NCBI RefSeq assembly: GCF_013836145.1
Contig: NZ_CP057483.1
Coordinates: 3,782,001-3,846,000 of the forward strand
Direction: 5' to 3'
DNA from: Citrobacter sp. RHB25-C09
Lineage (GTDB): Bacteria > Pseudomonadota > Gammaproteobacteria > Enterobacterales > Enterobacteriaceae
Length of the DNA: 64,000 bases
Shown piece after piece: positions 1 through 8,132 of the stretch. The translations under genes were made by a program, and so were the position numbers. The notes beneath the pieces are model-generated. The model searched no databases and was not told where the DNA came from. It saw nothing but the letters and a program-made list of their open reading frames with translations. Position 1 is the first letter of the stretch; each line of letters begins with the position of its first letter.

Positions 1-74
1 GCTTTTTCCACGCCTGCTGCCACTTTCTGGCCTTTACCCAGACGATCGCCAATCACAACGGTAATTTGTTCCAT
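1..74 (-). CDS. SFCGS-family glycine-rich protein (partial, N-terminus only)
   Basis: Only the first 24 codons are in the window; the gene runs off the left edge. The start is an ATG at 74-72, preceded by an AGGAGC ribosome site at 86-81. The N-terminus reads MEQITVVIGDRLGKGQKVAA, which I recognise from the small SFCGS family (EF_0830/AHA_3911 type in TIGRFAM naming, from memory). That family sits in clusters with a PRD-domain protein, DUF4310-4312 membrane proteins and KDGP-aldolase-like enzymes, thought to handle an amino sugar or sugar acid. The gene starts 11 bases after the PRD gene, so the two are surely co-transcribed. The family has no settled biochemical role. Confidence 0.7.
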   Translation of the reverse strand, partial: MEQITVVIGDRLGKGQKVAAGVEK

Positions 75-85
75 CTTTTTGCTCC

Positions 86-406
86 TTAAAGGTTGTCTTT
101 CGCGACTTCAAAGTGGACTGACAGCAGCCAGGCCTCTTCTTCAGGAAGATTGCCAAATGCTGCGACCACGTCGCGGGCAAGCGCCATTGACTCGGCTGAA
201 ATTTCATCAAATAAGCTGGCTTCCACTTCCGGCAAAGGCTCGCCGGTCACTGACCGGTGCGCCATGGCGCGAACATGAGACGTCAGCATTTGTTCCTGTA
301 CGGCGTTGGGGATGATGTGGTGGTTACGCAAGAGGGCATAAATCTGTGCCAGCATGCGATCGGCCAGTTCTGCGGTTTGCGTCACCCGATCTCCCGTGTC
401 GTTCAT
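86..406 (-). CDS. PRD-domain protein of the EF_0829 family
   Basis: About 106 residues, with a single PRD-like helical domain. Full-length PRD regulators carry paired PRDs and a DNA-binding domain; this protein has neither a helix-turn-helix nor PTS domains. Histidines at roughly 50, 56 and 98 are candidate conserved PRD positions. An upstream in-frame ATG at 424 exists, but GGAG lies 5 bases before the ATG at 406, so I take 406 as the start. It is the first gene of an operon with the SFCGS gene. A CRP site and a 20-bp palindrome lie upstream. I infer a regulatory or accessory role in a carbohydrate pathway; the substrate cannot be read from the window. Confidence 0.7.
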   Translation of the reverse strand: MNDTGDRVTQTAELADRMLAQIYALLRNHHIIPNAVQEQMLTSHVRAMAHRSVTGEPLPEVEASLFDEISAESMALARDVVAAFGNLPEEEAWLLSVHFEVAKDNL

Positions 407-492
407 TACTGCTCCGTTATTCACTCGTCTTACCCCGTTAATGGCTCTGAGTTAAAACTAGCGGCGGGGGTAAAAAGTTTGTAGCGAGTTGT

Positions 493-512
493 TTTCCACT
501 TCGAAGTGGAAA
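493..512. promoter_or_regulatory. Perfect 20-bp palindrome, probable operator
   Basis: TTTCCACTTCGAAGTGGAAA is an uninterrupted perfect palindrome about 90 bases upstream of the PRD gene start. With no U-run and no loop it is not a terminator. The symmetry and position suggest the operator of a dimeric repressor, probably encoded elsewhere in the sugar cluster outside the window. Confidence 0.6.
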
Positions 513-576
513 GGCGAGGGGCAATAGTGATCTGCTCCACAGAAATTGGGCTTTTGACGATTTAGCGCGGCTTAAA

Positions 577-592
577 TGTGATGAGCATCACA
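577..592. promoter_or_regulatory. CRP-type binding site
   Basis: TGTGATGAGCATCACA matches the CRP consensus TGTGA-N6-TCACA at all ten core bases. It lies about 170 bases upstream of the PRD gene start, which fits catabolite control of a carbohydrate operon. Confidence 0.75.
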
Positions 593-690
593 AAATGTAG
601 TGAAAACAGAGCAAGGGAAACGGACGATGAAGGTGCTGTGAAAATGTGAAACTGTGATGAATATGACGTTTACTCAGCGGAGATGAAGAC

Positions 691-742
691 TGCCGGATGG
701 CGACGCGAGCGTCTTATCCGGCCTACGTCGTCTGCAGGCCGG
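691..742. repeat. REP element downstream of cybC
   Basis: A typical REP unit, TGCCGGATGGCG followed by an imperfect inverted arm CTTATCCGGCCTAC, with a partial second arm after it. It lies 11 bases past the cybC stop and probably stabilises the 3' end of that mRNA. Confidence 0.85.
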
Positions 743-752
743 AACGTGTAAA

Positions 753-1139
753 TTAACGATACTTCTTGTGATACGCGTTACGGGTGGTTTTGAACTCTTC
801 CGCAGCGGCTTTAGCTTCGGTGACTTTGCCTTCGTTCGCCAGCTTCAGCGCGCCGTCGATCTGCCCTACCAGCTCATCGAAGCCGTGACGATAGTCTTTC
901 ATTTCAGGCGCATCAGCGGCTTTGCTTTCCAGCTTCGGCGGCGTGGCTTTTTGCGCATCCAGCGCGGCGGCACGCATTTTGGTTAACGCATCTTTTACTT
1001 CGGTCGCGTTATCCGCTTTCTCAACGACTTTAAGGTTGTCGTTGAGGATTTCCATATTGTCTTCCAGATCGGCGGCAAAAGCCGAAGATCCAAGCGCCAG
1101 CGTTGATACTGCGATGATTGCTAACAGGTGTTTACGCAT
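753..1139 (-). CDS. cybC: Soluble cytochrome b562
   Basis: A periplasmic four-helix-bundle b-type cytochrome of 128 residues. Residues 1-22 form a signal peptide ending in an AFA/ADLED cleavage site, giving the usual 106-residue mature protein. The two haem ligands are present: Met7 of the mature protein (in ADLEDNM) and His102 (in NAYHKKYR). The physiological electron partner is unknown even in E. coli. In common K-12 strains the signal-peptide end of cybC is damaged, whereas this copy is intact. It is monocistronic, with a REP element downstream and pmbA about 100 bases upstream on the same strand. Confidence 0.95.
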   Translation of the reverse strand: MRKHLLAIIAVSTLALGSSAFAADLEDNMEILNDNLKVVEKADNATEVKDALTKMRAAALDAQKATPPKLESKAADAPEMKDYRHGFDELVGQIDGALKLANEGKVTEAKAAAEEFKTTRNAYHKKYR

Positions 1140-1236
1140 TGCTTACTTCCTTTTTTTATTATTCAACAATGACTTCTCATACTCTGAATACTTCGCGTTG
1201 CAGGCAATAGACCTGAGACGCGAAGTATGACGGGTA

Positions 1237-2589
1237 TTATTGGCCGGCGATTTTCATCTCCGGTAACAGCACCGAACCACACTGTATATTGCTGCGTGTT
1301 TCAATATCGTTACCAATTGTCACAATATTGCGCCACATCTCTTTTAAATTTCCAGCAATGGTGATTTCGCTCACAGGATACTGAATTTCACCGTTTTCTA
1401 CCCAGAAACCGGCCGCGCCACGGGAATAATCGCCGGTGATGCCGCTTACCCCCTGTCCCATCAGTTCCGTGACCACCAGGCCCGTGCCCATCTCTTTAAG
1501 CATCTGCTCGAAGCTCAGCCCCTGGCCGGCAATGCGCCAGTTATGAATACCGCCCGCGTGTCCGGTGCTTTTCAGCCCCAGCTTGCGCGCGGAATAGTTG
1601 GTCAGCAGCCACTGGGTCAGTACACCATCTTTGATAATGTCGCGACGTTCGGTACGCACGCCTTCACTGTCGAACGGTGAAGATGCCAGCCCTTTGAGCA
1701 GGTGCGGATGTTCTTCGATAGTCAGCCATTCCGGGAGGATTTGTTTACCCAGCGAGTCCAGCAGGAAAGTGGATTTGCGATAGACCGAACCGCCCGCAAT
1801 CGCGCCAACCAGATGACCAAACAGCCCGGTTGCGACTTCATTGGCAAAAATTACCGGCGCTTTCATGGTCGACAATTTACGCGGCGAGAGACGGGATAAC
1901 GTGCGGCGCGCACAGTCGGCACCGACCCATTCCGGCGTTTTTAGATCGCCTAACGCACGGCCAATGGTGTAAGCATAATCGCGTTCCATATCGCCGTTTT
2001 CTTCGGCAATCACGCAGCTGGAGAGCGAATGACGCGTTGAGCAATAGCCCTGCAGCATCCCGTGGCTGTTGCCAAACACCTTAATGCCGTAGTGGCTGTT
2101 AAAACTGCCGCCTTCGGTGTTAGTGATGCGCTTGTCTGCCTGCAACGCGGCCTGTTCTGCCCGCGCGGCCAGTTCGATGGCCTCGTCAGGGGAGACTTCC
2201 GCCGGGTGGAACAGATCCAGATCCGGGGCGTCAAAGGCCAGCAGGTCTTTATCCGCCACGCCCGCGCAGGGATCCGGTGAGGTGTAGCGTGCGATATCCA
2301 ACGCTGCCTGTACGGTACGGGCGATCGCCTGCGGACTTAAATCCGTGGAGGACGCACTGCCTTTGCGGTTCTGGTGATAAACGGTGATGCCCAACGCACC
2401 ATCGCTATTGAATTCGACGTTCTCCACTTCACCGTAACGGGTGCTTACGCTGATGCCGGTGGTCTTGCTGACGGCGACTTCCGCCCCGTCTGATTTGCCT
2501 GAGGCTAACTCCAGCGCGGTGGAGACGGCTTCTTCAAGAAGCTTACGCTGCGCTTCAACTTGTGAGATTACTTTCATCGCAAATGCCAT
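1237..2589 (-). CDS. pmbA: TldE/PmbA subunit of the TldD-TldE protease
   Basis: 450 residues, the full K-12 length, starting MAFAMKVISQVEAQRKLLEE. PmbA (TldE) pairs with TldD to form a cytosolic protease that matures microcin B17 and degrades the CcdA antitoxin and unstructured peptides. The catalytic HExxxH zinc motif belongs to TldD and is absent here, as expected for the E subunit. The C-terminal region has the family's glycine-rich segments (GHAGGIHNWRI, GVSGITGDYSRGAAGFWVENG). tldD is not in the window. The gene is divergent from yjgA. Confidence 0.95.
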   Translation of the reverse strand: MAFAMKVISQVEAQRKLLEEAVSTALELASGKSDGAEVAVSKTTGISVSTRYGEVENVEFNSDGALGITVYHQNRKGSASSTDLSPQAIARTVQAALDIARYTSPDPCAGVADKDLLAFDAPDLDLFHPAEVSPDEAIELAARAEQAALQADKRITNTEGGSFNSHYGIKVFGNSHGMLQGYCSTRHSLSSCVIAEENGDMERDYAYTIGRALGDLKTPEWVGADCARRTLSRLSPRKLSTMKAPVIFANEVATGLFGHLVGAIAGGSVYRKSTFLLDSLGKQILPEWLTIEEHPHLLKGLASSPFDSEGVRTERRDIIKDGVLTQWLLTNYSARKLGLKSTGHAGGIHNWRIAGQGLSFEQMLKEMGTGLVVTELMGQGVSGITGDYSRGAAGFWVENGEIQYPVSEITIAGNLKEMWRNIVTIGNDIETRSNIQCGSVLLPEMKIAGQ

Positions 2590-2682
2590 ACTGTAGAGAG
2601 TTTCTCTGAAGTCTAACAGAGAACCGTTTTTCAGTGCGCATCTTAACTGGTAACATTAGCCTCTTTTTTTAAGGAGCCTGAA

Positions 2683-3234
2683 ATGACAAAGCAGCCCGAA
2701 GACTGGCTCGACGACGTTCCCGGTGATGACATCGAAGACGAAGACGATGAAATTATCTGGGTCAGCAAAAGTGAAATTAAACGCGATGCCGAAGAGTTAA
2801 AACGCCTGGGCGCGGAACTGGTGGATTTGGGGAAAAACGCGCTGGATAAAATCCCGCTCGACCCTGACCTGCGTGCCGCCATTGAACTGGCGCAGCGTAT
2901 CAAAATGGAAGGACGCCGCCGCCAGCTCCAGTTGATTGGCAAGATGCTGCGTCAGCGTGACGTGGAGCCGATTCGCCAGGCGCTGGACAAGCTAAAAAAC
3001 CGCCACAACCAGCAGGTGGTGCTGTTCCATAAGCTTGAGCAACTGCGTGATCGTCTGGTCGATGAGGGTGACGATGCGGTCGCGGAAGTGCTGGCTTTGT
3101 GGCCAAACGCCGACCGTCAGCAGTTACGGTCTTTGATCCGCAACGCGAAGAAAGAGAAAGAAGGGAATAAGCCGCCGAAATCAGCGCGACAGATCTTCCA
3201 GTATCTGCGAGAGCTGGCGGAGAACGAAGCGTAA
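2683..3234 (+). CDS. yjgA: Ribosome-associated protein DarP (YjgA)
   Basis: 183 residues, DUF615 family. An acidic N-terminus (residues 1-30, rich in D and E) is followed by a charged helical domain with repeated RxxL patterns. DarP binds 50S assembly precursors and helps late large-subunit maturation. The ATG is preceded by AAGGAGCC, an excellent ribosome site. It diverges from pmbA across about 90 bases that must hold both promoters. Confidence 0.93.
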   Translation: MTKQPEDWLDDVPGDDIEDEDDEIIWVSKSEIKRDAEELKRLGAELVDLGKNALDKIPLDPDLRAAIELAQRIKMEGRRRQLQLIGKMLRQRDVEPIRQALDKLKNRHNQQVVLFHKLEQLRDRLVDEGDDAVAEVLALWPNADRQQLRSLIRNAKKEKEGNKPPKSARQIFQYLRELAENEA

Positions 3235-3250
3235 TTCCGCACGGAGAGAG

Positions 3251-3329
3251 TGCCGGATGGCGGCATAAATGCCTTATCCGGCCTACAGACAATACGTAGG
3301 CCCGGTAAGCGTCAGCGCCACCGGGCATT
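3251..3329. repeat. BIME (two REP units) between yjgA and mpl
   Basis: One REP unit (TGCCGGATGGCGGC to TTATCCGGCCTAC) is followed by a second, inverted type (GTAGGCCCGGTAAGC to CACCGGGCA). It lies between convergent yjgA and mpl and probably ends or protects both transcripts. Confidence 0.88.
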
Positions 3330-3332
3330 TTT

Positions 3333-4709
3333 TTACTCTTCTACAGCTTTCGCTTTCTTCGCCAGACCATCCAGCAGCTTCTGGTGAATTCCACCAAACC
3401 CGCCGTTGCTCATCACCAGAATGTGATCTCCCGGCTGGGCTGATTTCACCACCATCTCCGCCAGCACATCCACATCGCCACTCCAGTGAGCAGGCTGAAT
3501 GCAGGCTTCGGCAACTTCCGCGACCTGCCATGAAATATTCTGCGGTTGCAGCAGATACACTTCATCCGCCCGCCCTAATGATGGCGCCAGATCGTCTTTG
3601 CACAGCCCCATTTTCATGGTGTTAGAACGTGGTTCCAGCACCGCGAGAATACGCGCCGTACCACCCACTTTGCCACGCAGTGCAGCCAGCGTTGCCAGGA
3701 TCGCCGTCGGGTGATGGGCAAAATCGTCATACACGGTGACGCCGTTGGCTTCGCCGCGCAGTTCCAGACGGCGGCGGGCGTTAATAAATGAACCTAACGC
3801 ATTCGCGGCATCGACCGGCTGAACGCCGACGTGACGGGCGGCGGCAATCGCCATCAAACCGTTATGCATGTTGTGTTCGCCTACCAGCGACCACTTCACT
3901 TCGCCGACTTTTTCGCCGTCCAGCCACACTTCCCATTCGGAGGCATCGGCGCTTAATTTCTTCGCCTGCCAGTGCCCCTGTTCGCCCACCAGCTCCTGCT
4001 CACTCCAGCAGCCCATCGCAATAGTCTGCTTCAGGTTGATGTCGTGTTCCGGGTAGATGATGCGCCCCTGACCCGGCACGATACGTACCAGATGGTGGAA
4101 CTGTTTCTGGATCGCTTTCAGATCGTCAAAAATGTCCGCATGATCAAACTCAAGGTTATTGAGGATCAGCGTGCGCGGGCAGTAATGAACAAACTTGGAA
4201 CGCTTATCGAAGAAGGCACAGTCGTATTCGTCTGCTTCAATCACGAAAAAATCGCTCTCGCCCAGACGCGCAGACACCTCAAAATTCCCCGGCACGCCGC
4301 CGATTACAAAGCCTGGCTTGTAGCCGCAGGCTTCCAGGATCCAGGTCGCCATGCCTGCAGTGGTGGTTTTACCGTGCGTTCCCGCAACGGCCAGCACCCA
4401 GCGATCGCGCAGCACAAAGTCGTGCAGCCACTGCGGGCCCGACATGTAAGGAATATTTTTCTCCAGCACCGCCTCAACGCACGGATTGCCGCGCGTCATC
4501 GCGTTGCCAATGATGACCAGATCCGGCTGCGGATCAAGCTGGCTCGCATCATAACCCTGAATCAGATCAATGCCCTGATTCTCAAGTAAAGTGCTCATCG
4601 GCGGATACACATTGGCGTCCGAACCCGTTACTTCATGGCCGAGCGACCTTGCCAGCATCGCCAGACCGCCCATGAAAGTTCCACAAATTCCCAAAATATG
4701 AATGCGCAT
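3333..4709 (-). CDS. mpl: UDP-N-acetylmuramate:L-Ala-D-Glu-meso-DAP ligase
   Basis: 458 residues, a Mur-ligase paralogue for cell-wall recycling. It joins the recycled tripeptide L-Ala-gamma-D-Glu-meso-DAP to UDP-MurNAc in the cytoplasm. Visible features are an N-terminal Rossmann-like domain (MRIHILGICGTFMGGLA), the ATP-binding P-loop GTHGKTTT at about 110-117, the central motif EADEYDCAFFDKRSKF, and a C-terminal domain with YDDFAHHPTAI. The length is standard. It diverges from fbp, with about 175 bases between start codons. Confidence 0.96.
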   Translation of the reverse strand: MRIHILGICGTFMGGLAMLARSLGHEVTGSDANVYPPMSTLLENQGIDLIQGYDASQLDPQPDLVIIGNAMTRGNPCVEAVLEKNIPYMSGPQWLHDFVLRDRWVLAVAGTHGKTTTAGMATWILEACGYKPGFVIGGVPGNFEVSARLGESDFFVIEADEYDCAFFDKRSKFVHYCPRTLILNNLEFDHADIFDDLKAIQKQFHHLVRIVPGQGRIIYPEHDINLKQTIAMGCWSEQELVGEQGHWQAKKLSADASEWEVWLDGEKVGEVKWSLVGEHNMHNGLMAIAAARHVGVQPVDAANALGSFINARRRLELRGEANGVTVYDDFAHHPTAILATLAALRGKVGGTARILAVLEPRSNTMKMGLCKDDLAPSLGRADEVYLLQPQNISWQVAEVAEACIQPAHWSGDVDVLAEMVVKSAQPGDHILVMSNGGFGGIHQKLLDGLAKKAKAVEE

Positions 4710-4884
4710 ACGTCACTGTCCTTTTTTAATCTGGGGGCCATTTTACGCATATGTCTGGCAAGTGAGAAACGCATTTCAGGATTATCCGTACTTTGCTGGC
4801 GCGATTCACCTGAGCGCAGCCCCTGAAATATTTGTTAAGATTGTTACGGTCGCTTTACTCCATATCAATTGCAGGGAAAGTGTT

Positions 4885-5883
4885 ATGAAAACGTTAGGTG
4901 AATTTATTGTCGAAAAGCAGCACGAGTTTTCTCATGCTACCGGTGAACTGACTGCTTTGTTGTCGGCAATAAAACTGGGCGCCAAGATCATCCACCGCGA
5001 TATCAACAAGGCCGGACTGGTCGATATCCTGGGTGCCAGCGGTGCAGAAAACGTGCAGGGCGAAGTGCAACAGAAACTCGACCTGTTCGCGAACGAAAAA
5101 CTGAAAGCTGCACTCAAAGCGCGCGATATTGTCGCGGGCATCGCCTCTGAAGAAGAAGATGAAATCGTCGTCTTTGAAGGCTGTGAACACGCGAAGTACG
5201 TGGTGCTGATGGACCCGCTGGATGGCTCGTCCAACATCGATGTTAACGTCTCCGTCGGTACGATTTTCTCTATCTATCGTCGCGTTACGCCGGTAGGTAC
5301 GCCTGTTACCGAAGAAGATTTCCTGCAACCGGGGAACAAACAGGTCGCTGCAGGCTATGTGGTTTATGGTTCTTCTACCATGCTGGTCTACACCACGGGT
5401 TGTGGCGTCCATGCCTTCACCTACGATCCGTCACTGGGCGTATTTTGCCTGAGCCAGGAACGCATGCGCTTCCCGGAGCGCGGCAAAACCTACTCCATTA
5501 ACGAAGGCAACTACATCAGATTCCCGAACGGTGTGAAGAAGTACATTAAGTTCTGTCAGGAAGAGGACAAGTCCACGAGCCGTCCATATACCTCGCGTTA
5601 TATTGGCTCGCTGGTCGCCGATTTCCATCGCAATCTGCTGAAGGGTGGGATCTACCTTTACCCAAGCACTGCCAGCCATCCGGAAGGGAAACTGCGCCTG
5701 CTGTATGAGTGCAACCCAATGGCATTCCTGGCGGAGCAAGCGGGCGGTAAAGCGAGTGACGGTAAAGAACGTATTCTGGATATTATTCCGGAAAGCCTGC
5801 ACCAGCGCCGTTCGTTCTTCGTCGGTAACGACCATATGGTCGACGATGTGGAACGCTTTATCCGAGAGTTCCCGGACGCGTAA
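4885..5883 (+). CDS. fbp: Fructose-1,6-bisphosphatase class I
   Basis: 332 residues from the ATG at 4885 (MKTLGEFIVEKQHEFSH), identical in length to E. coli Fbp. A longer reading frame open from 4702 lacks this N-terminus and a ribosome site, so I reject it. The enzyme hydrolyses fructose-1,6-bisphosphate to fructose-6-phosphate for gluconeogenesis. The metal and phosphate motif DPLDGSSN is at 110-117, and the substrate-binding region YIGSLVADFHRNLLKGG lies further on. A REP unit follows the stop. Confidence 0.97.
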   Translation: MKTLGEFIVEKQHEFSHATGELTALLSAIKLGAKIIHRDINKAGLVDILGASGAENVQGEVQQKLDLFANEKLKAALKARDIVAGIASEEEDEIVVFEGCEHAKYVVLMDPLDGSSNIDVNVSVGTIFSIYRRVTPVGTPVTEEDFLQPGNKQVAAGYVVYGSSTMLVYTTGCGVHAFTYDPSLGVFCLSQERMRFPERGKTYSINEGNYIRFPNGVKKYIKFCQEEDKSTSRPYTSRYIGSLVADFHRNLLKGGIYLYPSTASHPEGKLRLLYECNPMAFLAEQAGGKASDGKERILDIIPESLHQRRSFFVGNDHMVDDVERFIREFPDA

Positions 5884-5897
5884 TTCGTTCGCATGTC

Positions 5898-5930
5898 GGC
5901 CGGATAAGTCGCATCGCGTTTTATCCGGCC
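5898..5930. repeat. REP element between fbp and the chemoreceptor gene
   Basis: GGCCGGATAA is paired with TTATCCGGCC around a short loop. It lies between two convergent genes and probably ends or protects both mRNAs. Confidence 0.8.
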
Positions 5931-5942
5931 CGTATTTTCGGG

Positions 5943-7055
5943 TTATGCCGTCTGCAACTTAAAGGAAGCCATCGCTTCGAGTAATGCGTGAGACTGCTCT
6001 TCCAGCGAGCGGGTTGCCGCTGAAGACTGTTGAACCAGCGCGGCATTTTGCTGTGCTGTTTCATCCATCTGGTTAACGGCGATATTGACCTGCTCGATCC
6101 CACGGCTCTGCTCTTGCGACGCACTGGCGATTTCGCGCATCAGTTTGGTCATGCGCATCACTTCGCTGGCAATCTCGTCCATTGTTTCACCGGCCTGCAT
6201 CGCCAAATCGCTCCCTTCGCCAACCTGCGTTTGAGAGTCGCTAATCAGTGAGCGGATCTCTTTTGCCGCATCAGCACTGCGGCTCGCCAGGTTGCGCACT
6301 TCACCCGCAACGACAGCAAACCCTCGTCCCTGCTCACCTGCGCGTGCGGCTTCCACTGAGGCGTTCAGCGCCAGAATGTTCGTCTGGAAGGCAATCCCGT
6401 CGATCACGCTAAGGATGTCGGCAATTCGGTTGGAGCTTCCGGAAATATCGCGCATTTTTTCAATGACGTAACAGACCATTTCGCTGCCACGATCGGCGGT
6501 ATCAGAAACCGACTTCGCCAACTGGTGCGCCTGATTCGCGTTTTCGGCGTTCTGTTTTACGGTTGCCGTCAGCTGTTCCATGCTGGCAGCCGTTTGCTCC
6601 AGCGAAGTCGCTGTGGATTCGGTACGTGAAGCCAGATGGAGGTTGCCTGCGGTCAATTCACGACTGCCAGTATCGATCTGGGTGCTGGCGTCACGCACGC
6701 GCTGCACCGACACCGTCAGCGCTACCCGCATACCTTCAAGCGCTGCCTGGAGACGGTTAAATTCAGCGCTGGCAATACGGTTTTCAGTTGCAGACAGATC
6801 GCCCGTCGCCAGCCGCTCCAGTTGTTCCACGAGGCTATCAAGCGGTCGCAAAAGTTTAGCGCGCAGCAGCAGCCAGACCACCAGCAACAGCCCGGTGGCG
6901 GTCAATGACGCACAAGCCATGACGCCATAATAGATCCACGAAGATATGACATGCGTCGATGCATATATTCCCATACCACACGTCAGCAACAGGAGCAGGA
7001 CGGTGAGGGAAAGTAACACCAACAGCGTTGTTCGAAGCGAGAGGGATTTAGGCAT
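5943..7055 (-). CDS. Methyl-accepting chemotaxis protein without a periplasmic sensor domain
   Basis: 370 residues. Transmembrane helices at about 9-31 and 40-64 are separated by only about 8-10 residues, whereas Tar/Tsr-type receptors have a ligand-binding domain of roughly 150 residues there. A HAMP domain follows (about 65-118), then a methylation helix with EQTAASMEQL, then the signalling hairpin tip GIAFQTNILALN to GRGFAVVAGEVRNLA (about 220-257), with the CheA/CheW contact region intact. The C-terminus ends FKLQTA, with no NWETF-type CheR/CheB pentapeptide, so methylation would need help from other receptors. The signal may be cytoplasmic or membrane-borne (inference). The gene is absent from this place in K-12. 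It starts 64 bases after yjfF, with its ribosome site inside a 15-bp hairpin. Confidence 0.9.
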   Translation of the reverse strand: MPKSLSLRTTLLVLLSLTVLLLLLTCGMGIYASTHVISSWIYYGVMACASLTATGLLLVVWLLLRAKLLRPLDSLVEQLERLATGDLSATENRIASAEFNRLQAALEGMRVALTVSVQRVRDASTQIDTGSRELTAGNLHLASRTESTATSLEQTAASMEQLTATVKQNAENANQAHQLAKSVSDTADRGSEMVCYVIEKMRDISGSSNRIADILSVIDGIAFQTNILALNASVEAARAGEQGRGFAVVAGEVRNLASRSADAAKEIRSLISDSQTQVGEGSDLAMQAGETMDEIASEVMRMTKLMREIASASQEQSRGIEQVNIAVNQMDETAQQNAALVQQSSAATRSLEEQSHALLEAMASFKLQTA

Positions 7056-7058
7056 TAT

Positions 7059-7107
7059 TTTTTCCGGTTGTAGGATATATAAAGGCTATCGACTACAACC
7101 GGAAAAA
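7059..7107 (-). promoter_or_regulatory. 15-bp perfect inverted repeat covering the chemoreceptor ribosome site
   Basis: Arms 7059-7073 and 7093-7107 are perfectly complementary over 15 bases (CTACAACCGGAAAAA) with a 19-base loop. The only ribosome-binding purines before the chemoreceptor ATG (CGGAAAAA) lie in the 3' arm, 3 bases from the start codon. In a transcript reading through from yjfF the hairpin would hide the ribosome site. The arm is followed by AATAATG rather than a U-run, so a plain terminator is less likely on this strand. Confidence 0.6.
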
Positions 7108-7118
7108 GTTTAGGTGTT

Positions 7119-8132
7119 TCAGTATGACTTTGGTGAAGCAGCTGAGTTTACCCGCGTCACCGGTGAACTCTGGCGATTTTCCCACAGCACCGTTAATCCG
7201 CGCTGCAAGGCGATGAAAATAAATAATAAAACGCCAATTGCAATCTTCGTCCACCACGAACTGAGCGTGCCGTCAAAGTTAATATAGGTCTGAATCAACC
7301 CCTGAATAGCAACGCCGAATAGCGTGCCCAGCACCGTACCGACGCCACCGCTCAACAGCGTGCCGCCGATGACCACCGAGGCAATGGCATCCAACTCGAC
7401 ACCCACGCCTGCCAGAGCATAACCCGCCTGGGTGTAGATCGAAAAGACGATCCCGGCCAGCGTCGCCAACCCGGTAGAGAGCATATAAATGCGAATGGTA
7501 GTGCTGCGGGTGGAAATGCCCATCAGGTTCGCTGACGTCGCGTTTCCGCCAATGGCATAAACCTGATTGCCAAACCGCGTACGGTGCGCGAGGAAAATCC
7601 CGATCACCACGACCGCCAGCATCAGTAGTCCCATTGCACTTAAGCGACCACCGCCGGGAATCTTCCATGCCAGACTGGAAAGCGTGTCGTAAATAGGGTG
7701 GTTAATCGGGATCGACTCCTCCGACACCAGATAGCTCACACCACGTAAAAAGAACATTCCTGCGAGGGTGATAATGAATGCCGGGATCTTCAGCGCATCA
7801 ATCAGCAGCCCCATAAATGCCCCAAACGCGCAGCCCATTGCCAGTACCAGCGGGAAGGCAACCAGTGGCGAGAGCCCCCAGTAACCAATCGCTTTTGCCA
7901 GAAAAACACCGGTAAACGCGATCACCGAACCGACGGAAAGATCGATACCCCCTGAGAGGATCACAAACGTCATACCGACGGCGATAATTCCGAGGAAGGC
8001 ATTATCAGTCAGTATGTTGCAGATCACCCGCGTCGAGGCGAATCCGGGAAACTGGGTCAGACAATAGAGATAGCCCAGCACGAAGACCCCGAGGGTGATC
8101 ATCAACGGTAAGTTACGTTTTATCACGGCCAC
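7119..8132 (-). CDS. yjfF: Galactofuranose ABC transporter permease YjfF
   Basis: 337 residues and about ten membrane segments, from the ribose/galactose (RbsC-like) permease family. The family motif GIDLSVGSVIAFTG is at about 62-75, and the ATPase-coupling region DAIASVVIGGTLLSGGVGTVLGTLFG is near 250. With YtfT, YtfR and YtfQ it forms the importer for galactofuranose. It overlaps the end of ytfT by 20 bases, so translation is coupled. K-12 YjfF is about 331 residues; the extra residues are at the termini. Confidence 0.94.
   Translation of the reverse strand: MAVIKRNLPLMITLGVFVLGYLYCLTQFPGFASTRVICNILTDNAFLGIIAVGMTFVILSGGIDLSVGSVIAFTGVFLAKAIGYWGLSPLVAFPLVLAMGCAFGAFMGLLIDALKIPAFIITLAGMFFLRGVSYLVSEESIPINHPIYDTLSSLAWKIPGGGRLSAMGLLMLAVVVIGIFLAHRTRFGNQVYAIGGNATSANLMGISTRSTTIRIYMLSTGLATLAGIVFSIYTQAGYALAGVGVELDAIASVVIGGTLLSGGVGTVLGTLFGVAIQGLIQTYINFDGTLSSWWTKIAIGVLLFIFIALQRGLTVLWENRQSSPVTRVNSAASPKSY

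Larger units (their letters stand above)
407..752 (-). promoter_or_regulatory. Control region of the PRD/SFCGS operon
   Basis: This 346-base gap between cybC and the PRD gene holds three recognisable things: the palindrome at 493-512, the CRP-type site at 577-592 and a REP element at 691-742. I found no convincing sigma-70 or sigma-54 promoter hexamers by eye. Its position upstream of the leftward operon and downstream of cybC makes it that operon's promoter region. Confidence 0.6.

Noticed and set aside
79..315. Plus-strand reading frame opposite the PRD gene
   Set aside because: Arginine/serine-rich shadow of a recognised gene, with no ribosome site.
491..560. Sigma-54 promoter for the PRD operon
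   Set aside because: The nearest GG...GC pair has the wrong spacing for a -24/-12 element.
1237..2589. HExxH-type catalytic site in PmbA
   Set aside because: None is present; the catalytic zinc site lies in TldD.
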